This document shows positions 1-5,239 of a stretch of 6,052 bases of DNA, piece by piece. The stretch is taken from assembly GCA_934307185.1 (NCBI GenBank), contig CAKRCJ010000145.1:1-6052 (forward strand). The letters run 5' to 3'. The stretch's first letter is position 1; the number at the start of each line of letters is the position of its first letter. Below the pieces are notes generated by a model. It ran no database searches, was not told the DNA's origin, and saw only the letters and a list, made by a program, of their open reading frames with translations. Origin of the DNA: an uncultured Roseburia sp. (GTDB lineage: Bacteria; Bacillota; Clostridia; Lachnospirales; Lachnospiraceae). Made by a program: the position numbers and the translations under genes.

Positions 1-69
1 GAAAACTGGGGTGTAAAATACTGGTCAAAGACACCGGAATTTTTGCAGTATGTGAAAGAACATTCATGA
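1..69 (+). CDS. C-terminal end of an unidentified protein (5' truncated)
   Basis: The first frame is open from the window edge and ends at a TGA at 67-69. It gives 22 residues, ENWGVKYWSKTPEFLQYVKEHS. The composition (two Trp, aromatic and charged residues, a helix-like EFLQYVKEH end) looks like a genuine protein C-terminus rather than random translation. I do not recognise the family from so short a piece. No terminator-like hairpin is seen directly after it, so its transcript could run into the following leader. That it is coding at all is inferred from the open frame and composition only. Confidence 0.5.
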   Translation, partial: ENWGVKYWSKTPEFLQYVKEHS

Positions 70-91
70 TACAAATTATCAGAAGAATATA

Positions 92-132
92 TTGAAAAAC
101 AAGCATTTGCGGGAATGATACGAATCGTATCA
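92..132 (+). promoter_or_regulatory. Candidate promoter with overlapping 17-bp palindrome
   Basis: A perfect inverted repeat, TGATACGA-A-TCGTATCA, lies at 116-132. Just upstream is TTGAAA (92-97), with AATGAT (114-119) 16 bases further on as a possible -10 (4 of 6 matches to TATAAT), so the palindrome would overlap the -10. That layout is typical of a repressor operator, but no regulator is encoded in the window and the -10 match is poor. Another weak pair, TTGAAA 153-158 and TTTATT 176-181 with a 17-base spacer, lies downstream. The palindrome is seen directly; the promoter and operator roles are inference. Confidence 0.35.
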
Positions 133-222
133 CGTATGTGAAAGAGCGTTTTTTGAAAACTGTCGTTTGGCAAAATTTATTCCATTTTTAAATGCCTTGC
201 GATAAAATAGGTTCTGTGAGAC

Positions 223-290
223 GGTAGTTCTTTTGCTCCAACTGAAACAAAAGTTTATGTTCGCTATTATGGCGAACTGCTCTAGGAGGT
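223..290 (+). promoter_or_regulatory. Structured leader ahead of a strong ribosome binding site
   Basis: Three stems can be drawn. CTTTTG (230-235) pairs with CAAAAG (248-253). GTTCGC (259-264) pairs with GCGAAC (272-277). A longer outer stem joins GGTAGTTC (223-230) to GAACTGCT (274-281) with two G-U pairs. The second and third share bases 274-277, so they exclude each other. An AGGAGG (284-289) follows directly, and the CTCC at 236-239 could pair with its GGAG. This could be a translational switch controlling the small ORF and recQ, but it matches no riboswitch class I recognise. Short stems of this kind also arise by chance. Confidence 0.25.
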
Positions 291-302
291 GGGAAAAAAG
301 AA

Positions 303-446
303 TTGATAGAAATTTTCATACAAATTAAGCATAGGAATTCAATGGATGAGTTTAAATGCATACTGGATAAAAATATGCATCCTGTGTATGACTCGGTGAG
401 AAGACAAGGATATGACATTTGGAATATTTTGCAAGAGGAGACATAA
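303..446 (+). CDS. Small ORF of unknown function, overlapping the recQ start
   Basis: A 47-codon frame starts at TTG 303, 13 bases after the AGGAGG at 284-289; a 34-codon version would start at ATG 342. It ends with TAA at 444-446, whose last A is the first base of the recQ ATG (TAATG). The C-terminal part includes MHPVYDSVRRQGYDIWNIL, which is protein-like with mixed charge and aromatics and no membrane segment. I do not recognise it. The strong Shine-Dalgarno and the stop-start overlap suggest that it is translated and coupled to recQ. The unusual start and long spacing argue for caution. It could be a true small protein, a leader peptide, or the tail of a decayed gene. Confidence 0.4.
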   Translation: MIEIFIQIKHRNSMDEFKCILDKNMHPVYDSVRRQGYDIWNILQEET

Positions 447-2404
447 TGAAAATATACAACGAGTTAGTGCACGATAAAATACCCGAAATAATAGAGGAAG
501 AGATGACAGAATTGTTTGAAAACACCCCGGCACCGGATAACAAATATCATTCCCCGGAAGAAGCATTAAAAATTCTGTTTGGATATGACGGTTTCCGGGC
601 AGGGCAGAAAACAGTAATTGACAACATCCTGTCTGGCAGGGATACGTTTGCAGTTATGCCTACCGGTGCGGGAAAATCTGTGTGTTATCAGATACCGGCG
701 ATGCTTTTGCCGGGACTTACATTAGTGATTTCGCCGCTTATTTCGCTGATGCAGGATCAGGTGAAAGCGTTAAATGAGGCGGGCGTATCGGCTGCGTTTA
801 TCAACAGTTCACTTTCGGAAAGAGAATATTATGAAACCATTGGGAAAGCCAGACAGGGCGTGTATAAAATTATTTATGCAGCACCGGAGCGGCTTGTCAC
901 GGAAAGCTTTTTAGAACTTGCAAAAAATATACATATTTCAATGGTGACCGTGGACGAAGCACACTGTATCTCCCAGTGGGGACAGGATTTCAGACCAAGC
1001 TACATGAAAATTGTCGAATTTGTCAAAATGTTAGAAAACCGTCCGGTTATCAGCGCATTTACAGCTACAGCTACAGAAACCGTCCGGGACGATATAGTCT
1101 GTACATTGGGACTGGACAATCCTTATATTCTGGTGAATGGATTTGACAGGGAAAATCTGTTTTTTCAGGTGGATAAGCCCAAAAATAAAGAGGAATATAT
1201 TTTAAATTATATTTCAGAACACAGCGGTGACAGCGGAATTATTTACTGTGCGACCAGAAAAAATGTGGACAGCCTATATGAGCTGTTAAAGGAGAAAGGC
1301 ATTTCTGTTGGAAAATATCATGCGGGAATGAGTGCGGCAGAAAGGAAACAGATGCAGGACGATTTCGTATTTGATTATACGAGTATTGTAGTTGCAACCA
1401 ACGCTTTTGGAATGGGAATTGATAAATCTAATGTCCGGTTCGTAATTCATTATAATATGCCGCAAAGCATGGAAAATTACTACCAGGAGGCAGGGAGAGC
1501 CGGACGTGACGGACTGGATGCAAAATGTATTCTCTTATTTTCACCGCAGGATATTATGATTAACCGGTTTTTATTAGACCATAAAGAGATGCCGGATTTG
1601 GATTTTGAGGATATGCAGACAGTGAAAGAGAGGGATATCAGGCGTTTGCAGGTGATGGAGAGATACTGCTATACCACGGAATGTCTGCGGAACTACATTT
1701 TAAAATATTTTGGGGAAAATCCCCCAAAGCCGTGTGGGGACTGCGGCAACTGCCTGCGCGAATTTGAAACGCTGGACATGACAGAAGCAGCGAAAAAAAT
1801 AATTAACTGCGTGTATGAGGCGAAAGGAAGATACGGAAAACAGATTATTATTGATACGGTTTGTGGAGCAAAGACAGCGAGATTACAGGAAATAGGAGCG
1901 GTTCGATATAAGTCTTATGGTGTTCTGGCGGGAACAAACAGAGCACTTTTAAGACGTCTGATGGATCAGCTTGTATTAGAGGGATACCTTTGTGTCGGTG
2001 ATTATCAGGTGGTTAAACTTGGAGATATCAGTGAACTGAAAAAACCGGATACGGTCGTTTGGGTAAAAATCACAGACGAAGATAAAAAACCGGAGCGGGC
2101 AGCTAAGGCAGAGAAAAAGCCAAAGGGAATGGAAACGCTTACATCGACAGGCTTCAAGCTGTTTGAAAAACTTAAGAAGCTCCGTCTTGAAATTGCGCGT
2201 GAGGAGGGCATGCCGCCGTATATTATTTTCAGTGACAAGACGCTGATTGATATGGCGGCGAAGGTGCCGGTTTCAAGTGCTGAAATGCTGGCAGTTTCCG
2301 GTGTGGGAGAAAATAAGCTAGCAAAATACGGAGAAAGGTTCCTTGATGTGATTGAGAAATGTACAAAGGAGTATCCAGAACTGATTGAGAAAAAGAGGAA
2401 GTGA
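446..2404 (+). CDS. recQ: ATP-dependent DNA helicase RecQ
   Basis: RecQ is a 3'-to-5' superfamily 2 helicase that unwinds forks, nicks and recombination intermediates in repair. In the 652-aa product I see motif 0 GYDGFRAGQ (46-54), Walker A PTGAGKS (72-78), DEAHCISQWG (170-179) with the aromatic-rich loop DFRPSY, motif III SAFTATAT (203-210), and motifs V-VI ATNAFGMGID and QEAGRAGRDG (317-356). Zinc ligands are likely C413, C430, C433 and C436. A winged-helix RQC region (about 443-526) and an HRDC domain (about 568-640) follow. Length is slightly above that of E. coli RecQ (about 610). I chose ATG 446, after AGAGGAG at 434-440, over the in-frame TTG 419. Residues 1-19 are not RecQ-like: YNELVHDKIPEII resembles the start of MazG-like pyrophosphohydrolases (COG4997). 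The start codon overlaps the stop of the upstream small ORF, implying coupling. Confidence 0.96.
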   Translation: MKIYNELVHDKIPEIIEEEMTELFENTPAPDNKYHSPEEALKILFGYDGFRAGQKTVIDNILSGRDTFAVMPTGAGKSVCYQIPAMLLPGLTLVISPLISLMQDQVKALNEAGVSAAFINSSLSEREYYETIGKARQGVYKIIYAAPERLVTESFLELAKNIHISMVTVDEAHCISQWGQDFRPSYMKIVEFVKMLENRPVISAFTATATETVRDDIVCTLGLDNPYILVNGFDRENLFFQVDKPKNKEEYILNYISEHSGDSGIIYCATRKNVDSLYELLKEKGISVGKYHAGMSAAERKQMQDDFVFDYTSIVVATNAFGMGIDKSNVRFVIHYNMPQSMENYYQEAGRAGRDGLDAKCILLFSPQDIMINRFLLDHKEMPDLDFEDMQTVKERDIRRLQVMERYCYTTECLRNYILKYFGENPPKPCGDCGNCLREFETLDMTEAAKKIINCVYEAKGRYGKQIIIDTVCGAKTARLQEIGAVRYKSYGVLAGTNRALLRRLMDQLVLEGYLCVGDYQVVKLGDISELKKPDTVVWVKITDEDKKPERAAKAEKKPKGMETLTSTGFKLFEKLKKLRLEIAREEGMPPYIIFSDKTLIDMAAKVPVSSAEMLAVSGVGENKLAKYGERFLDVIEKCTKEYPELIEKKRK

Positions 2405-2459
2405 CTTTTACCGAAGAAGTCAGGGAGAAGCCGGCAGGGAAGAAAAAACGGAAAAGCGG

Positions 2460-2494
2460 AATTTTCTCTTTTGCCTGAGGAGGCAGAAAATTTT
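2460..2494 (+). terminator. Weak terminator-like hairpin after recQ
   Basis: AATTTTC (2460-2466) can pair with GAAAATT (2486-2492), and inside it TGCCT (2472-2476) pairs with AGGCA (2481-2485) around a GAGG loop. A five-base bulge (TCTTT) sits on the 5' side. The U-run is only TTTT and partly belongs to the stem, so this is not a textbook terminator. Its position between the recQ stop and the next promoter fits a transcription boundary. Confidence 0.35.
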
Positions 2495-2506
2495 AAAGGG
2501 AATTTC

Positions 2507-2535
2507 TTGCAACAATTTCAATAAGACAATATAAT
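2507..2535 (+). promoter_or_regulatory. SigA-type promoter for the DUF3006-like/MATE unit
   Basis: TTGCAA (2507-2512) is followed after exactly 17 bases by a perfect TATAAT (2530-2535). Transcription would begin near 2542. This supports the ATG at 2571 as the true start of the next gene, because the in-frame ATG at 2544 would lie at or next to the transcription start with no room for a ribosome binding site. Confidence 0.7.
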
Positions 2536-2570
2536 GTTAAGAAATGTCTTTTAAAAATGGAGGTACAGCA

Positions 2571-2741
2571 ATGGAAACATGGTTTTATGAAGTGGTAAGT
2601 ATTGACGGAGATTACGCAAACTTACGCAGAACAGATATAGACTCACAGGATTTAAAGCTGGTGGCAAGGGCATTGCTTCCGGCGGAAATCTGCGAGGGCT
2701 GCAGGTTAAAATATGAACTTATGCAGTACGAGATAATTTAA
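2571..2741 (+). CDS. Small DUF3006-like protein
   Basis: This 56-residue protein starts at ATG 2571, with GGAGG at 2559-2563 and a 7-base spacer. An in-frame ATG at 2544 has no such site. The pattern GDYANL (13-18), ALLP (34-37) and EG (42-43) followed by an alternating hydrophobic strand resembles the DUF3006 family of short beta-rich proteins (consensus roughly 'EGD.AvL ... llP.g.keGd.l'). The function of that family is not established. It has two cysteines (C41, C44), no signal peptide and no membrane segment, so it is probably cytoplasmic. It is the first gene after the 2507-2535 promoter and lies 51 bases ahead of the MATE gene with no terminator between, so they are probably co-transcribed. 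The family match is from memory of the pattern. Confidence 0.75.
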   Translation: METWFYEVVSIDGDYANLRRTDIDSQDLKLVARALLPAEICEGCRLKYELMQYEII

Positions 2742-2792
2742 AAATTCCTTGCGTTTAGCGGGGAAATGCTAGCTGGATTTAGAAAGGTTTTT

Positions 2793-4181
2793 ATGTTTAC
2801 AAAGTTCAAAAATAAATATATTGGAAATAAGGAGTTTTATAAAAGATATTTATATCTGGCGCTGCCGATGATTGTACAGAATGCGATTACAAACTTAGTA
2901 AGCTTTCTGGATAATATCATGGTCGGACAGCTCGGTACAGAGCAGATGTCCGGTGTTGCGATTGTCAATCAGTTGATTTTTGTATATAATTTAGCGATAT
3001 TTGGTGCGGTGTCAGCGGCAAGTATTTTCGGGGCGCAGTACTATGGAAAAGGAAATCATAAAGGGCATATGTATTCCTTCCGTTTCAAGCTGTATGCGTC
3101 GCTACTTGTGACAGTGCTTGCGATTTTGTTATTTGTGACAAACGGCGCAAATCTGATTTCTCTTTATCTTACCGATACCGCCGGAGACGGAGCGACAGAT
3201 GTCGCGCTACAATACGGATTGCAGTATCTTGGCATTATGATGGTGGGATTAATTCCGTTTGCCATCAATCAGTCTTATGCGACCAATATCAAGGAGACTG
3301 GTCAGACAATGGTGCCGATGATTGCAAGCTTTGTTGCGGTTGGAAGTAATGCGCTTTTAGATTATCTTCTGATTTTCGGAATTGGTCCTTTCCCTGAGCT
3401 TGGTGTTACGGGTGCAGCGCTTGCGACAGTCATGGCGCGTTATATCGAAGCGCTTATCATTATTATCTGGGCGCACAGCCATGCAGCGAAAAACAGATAT
3501 TTAAAAGGTGCATACACAGGCTTTGGCATTCCGCAGGATGAATTAAAAGCAATCTTAATCAAAGGATTTCCGCTGATGATAAACGAAGTTCTATGGGCGG
3601 CGGGCATGACAGCAGTCACACAATGCTATTCGGTGCGCGGGCTTGAGGTTGTAGCAGGACTTAACATTGCGACGACAATCACAAATCTGTTCAATATCAT
3701 TTATTTACAGCTTGGCGGCTGTATCAGTATTGTGGTCGGGCAGTATCTTGGCGCAGGTGAGCTGGAAAAAGCAAAAGATGCCGATAATAAAATGATTGTA
3801 TTCAGCGTATTCTGCTGCGTGATAGTGGCAGCCATTATGTTAGTTATTGGAGGATTTTTTTCGCAGATTTACAATACAACAGATGAAATCAAAGCGTTGG
3901 CGACAAGCTTTATTGCTGTTTCGGCAATCATTATGCCGTTCTGCTCGTTTAGCCATGCATCGTACTTTACGCTGCGCTCCGGTGGAAAAACAATGGTTAC
4001 TTTTCTGTTTGACTCTGTATTTACCTGGGTAATCGTTGTTCCGGCTGCGTTTGTGCTGGCACATTTCACAGGGCTTGGAATTGTAAGTGTTTACTTCTTC
4101 GTGCAGGCGACGGAGCTGATAAAAGTTGTGATTGGATACTGCATGGTGCGGAGCAATGTATGGCTGGTGCAGATGGTATAA
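2793..4181 (+). CDS. MATE family multidrug/cation antiporter-like exporter
   Basis: This is an inner-membrane protein of 462 residues from ATG 2793, typical for MATE exporters, which expel drugs or metabolites in exchange for Na+ or H+. Hydrophobic stretches through the sequence fit the usual 12 helices in two bundles. Family features include ALPMIVQN (23-30) in helix 1, DNIMVGQLG (40-48) after it, GVTGAALATVMARYIE (204-219) in the first half, and the second-half repeat GFPLMINEVLW (258-268). The substrate cannot be told from sequence. ATG 2793 has AGAAAGG at 2781-2787 with a 5-base spacer. An upstream in-frame ATG at 2766 would add nine residues and has only a weak GGGG, so the start is uncertain. 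The exonuclease gene follows after 25 bases and is likely in the same transcript. Confidence 0.93.
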   Translation: MFTKFKNKYIGNKEFYKRYLYLALPMIVQNAITNLVSFLDNIMVGQLGTEQMSGVAIVNQLIFVYNLAIFGAVSAASIFGAQYYGKGNHKGHMYSFRFKLYASLLVTVLAILLFVTNGANLISLYLTDTAGDGATDVALQYGLQYLGIMMVGLIPFAINQSYATNIKETGQTMVPMIASFVAVGSNALLDYLLIFGIGPFPELGVTGAALATVMARYIEALIIIIWAHSHAAKNRYLKGAYTGFGIPQDELKAILIKGFPLMINEVLWAAGMTAVTQCYSVRGLEVVAGLNIATTITNLFNIIYLQLGGCISIVVGQYLGAGELEKAKDADNKMIVFSVFCCVIVAAIMLVIGGFFSQIYNTTDEIKALATSFIAVSAIIMPFCSFSHASYFTLRSGGKTMVTFLFDSVFTWVIVVPAAFVLAHFTGLGIVSVYFFVQATELIKVVIGYCMVRSNVWLVQMV

Positions 4182-4206
4182 AATACAGATGAAAAAGGCA
4201 GATAAA

Positions 4207-4896
4207 ATGTCAGATAATAAAAAAGGAAAAATGAAATGTACCTATGTATCGGATTACATACTTTTTGATTTGGAAACAACGGGCATTTCCTGTAATTATG
4301 ACGAAGTAATAGAAATTTCCGCGGTAAAGGTAAGATGTGGTAAAATAGTGGAAGAGTTTAGCGAACTTGTCAATCCGGGAAAACCCATTCCTTACGCGGC
4401 AAGTATGGTAAATCATATTTCCGACGAAATGGTTGCACAGGCAGAGCCTTTTTCCGAGGTTTTGCCCCGCTTTCTGGAATTTGCCGGAAATGATGTGCTT
4501 GTCGGACATAACATAGCAGCATTTGATATGAAGTTTTTGTATCGGGATTGCGAGAGATATTTAAAACAGACACTTCCGAATGATTATATCGATACCTTAA
4601 AAATAGCAAAACTGTGTTTTCCGGAGTGGAAGCACAGAAGACTCAGCGATTTGGCGGAGTATTATGGTATTTCCACATCGGGCGCACACCGGGCACTGAC
4701 GGATTGTAAAATCAATCAGCAGGTGTTTGAACGGCTGGCAGAGGAACTGGAAAAAGCACAGCCGTCCGGCGAAAAGCCGGCAGAAAAACTCTGCCCGGAC
4801 TGTGGTCTGCCGATGAAAAAAAGAAACGGACGTTTCGGGGAATTCTGGGGCTGCACCGGTTATCCAAATTGCAGACATACGGAAAATATTAAATAA
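4207..4896 (+). CDS. DnaQ-like DEDDh 3'-5' exonuclease with C-terminal topoisomerase-type zinc ribbon
   Basis: This is a predicted 229-aa cytoplasmic exonuclease of the DnaQ/PolC-epsilon fold. Exo I is FDLETTG with D21 and E23, Exo II is GHNIAAFDMKFL with D107, and Exo III is HRALTDC with H161 and D166, so the DEDDh catalytic set is complete. Residues 196-222 hold CPDCG...GCTGYPNC (C196, C199, C216, C222), matching the C4 zinc ribbon seen at the C-termini of type IA topoisomerases and probably binding single-stranded DNA or RNA. It has no polymerase or helicase domain, so it is a stand-alone trimming or repair nuclease rather than PolC. ATG 4207 has AAAAAGG at 4192-4198 with an 8-base spacer; ATG 4189 and ATG 4231 are alternatives. 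It follows the MATE gene closely and precedes a membrane protein by 15 bases. Confidence 0.93.
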   Translation: MSDNKKGKMKCTYVSDYILFDLETTGISCNYDEVIEISAVKVRCGKIVEEFSELVNPGKPIPYAASMVNHISDEMVAQAEPFSEVLPRFLEFAGNDVLVGHNIAAFDMKFLYRDCERYLKQTLPNDYIDTLKIAKLCFPEWKHRRLSDLAEYYGISTSGAHRALTDCKINQQVFERLAEELEKAQPSGEKPAEKLCPDCGLPMKKRNGRFGEFWGCTGYPNCRHTENIK

Positions 4897-4911
4897 TAAC
4901 AGGAGGAGAAT

Positions 4912-5130
4912 ATGATATTAACAATTTTATTTCTTATTTTATTGTTTACCATTTTCGGTAAACTGCTTTCTATCGCAATTAAGGCAGCATGGGGAATTAC
5001 AAAGATTTTGTTTTCCATAGTATTTTTACCATTGGTGCTAATCGGACTCTTTTTCAGCGGACTCGTATATGTGGCACTGATTGTGCTTATTATAGTTGGA
5101 ATTGTTTCCCTGGTAAAGTCGCATATTTAA
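4912..5130 (+). CDS. Small hydrophobic membrane protein, function unknown
   Basis: This 72-residue protein is almost entirely hydrophobic, with a strong AGGAGG (4901-4906) five bases before the ATG. One membrane segment is likely at about residues 2-16. A lysine-marked connection follows (K17, K24, K31), then a long hydrophobic region at about 32-66 that could be one long or two short helices. The C-terminus is short and basic (VKSHI). There are no cysteines, no catalytic motif and no cleavable signal peptide. I do not recognise the family. The 15-base gap from the exonuclease stop indicates co-transcription, but the two products share no obvious function. Toxin-like or stress membrane peptides can look like this, though nothing specific supports that. 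Confidence 0.8.
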   Translation: MILTILFLILLFTIFGKLLSIAIKAAWGITKILFSIVFLPLVLIGLFFSGLVYVALIVLIIVGIVSLVKSHI

Positions 5131-5173
5131 AAAATCCGGGTGTAAATGCTTCTTTTTGCACTGATTGCGCTAC

Positions 5174-5202
5174 TTGAAATCGATATCAAATAATAGTATA
5201 AT
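5174..5202 (+). promoter_or_regulatory. Strong SigA-type promoter for pgi
   Basis: TTGAAA (5174-5179) and a perfect TATAAT (5197-5202) are separated by 17 bases. A near-palindrome, TTGAAATCGATATCAA (5174-5189, 14 of 16 positions symmetric), overlaps the -35 and could be an operator. No clear terminator for the preceding gene is seen between 5131 and 5173. Confidence 0.75.
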
Positions 5203-5239
5203 TTTTAGCGGTATAAATAGGAAAAATAAGGAGGATATT

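Noticed and set aside
188..566. Minus-strand open frames across the recQ upstream region and its 5' end
   Set aside because: Cysteine- and serine-rich, low-complexity translations without recognisable domains. They lie opposite the small ORF and recQ and no good ribosome binding site was noted.
2005..2238. Minus-strand frame of 77 codons inside recQ
   Set aside because: It is antisense to the RQC/HRDC region of an intact gene, serine/phenylalanine-rich, and has no family features.
2384..2478. Possible programmed -1 frameshift at GAAAAAG near the recQ stop, adding a Lys-rich tail
   Set aside because: The heptamer is not a canonical strong slippery site, no stimulatory structure lies at the right distance, and purine-rich DNA explains the open frame.
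3840..4069. Overlapping frames on both strands inside the MATE gene
   Set aside because: They are shadows of the MATE reading frame, which has clear family motifs and continuous membrane segments.
4132..4206. Extended N-terminus of the exonuclease overlapping the MATE 3' end
   Set aside because: The translation from ATG 4132 (Cys/Trp-rich) runs through MATE coding DNA and lacks a ribosome binding site. ATG 4207 has a well-placed AAAAAGG.
4210..4878. Three minus-strand frames opposite the exonuclease
   Set aside because: The + strand frame has complete DEDDh motifs and zinc cysteines; the antisense translations show no motif.
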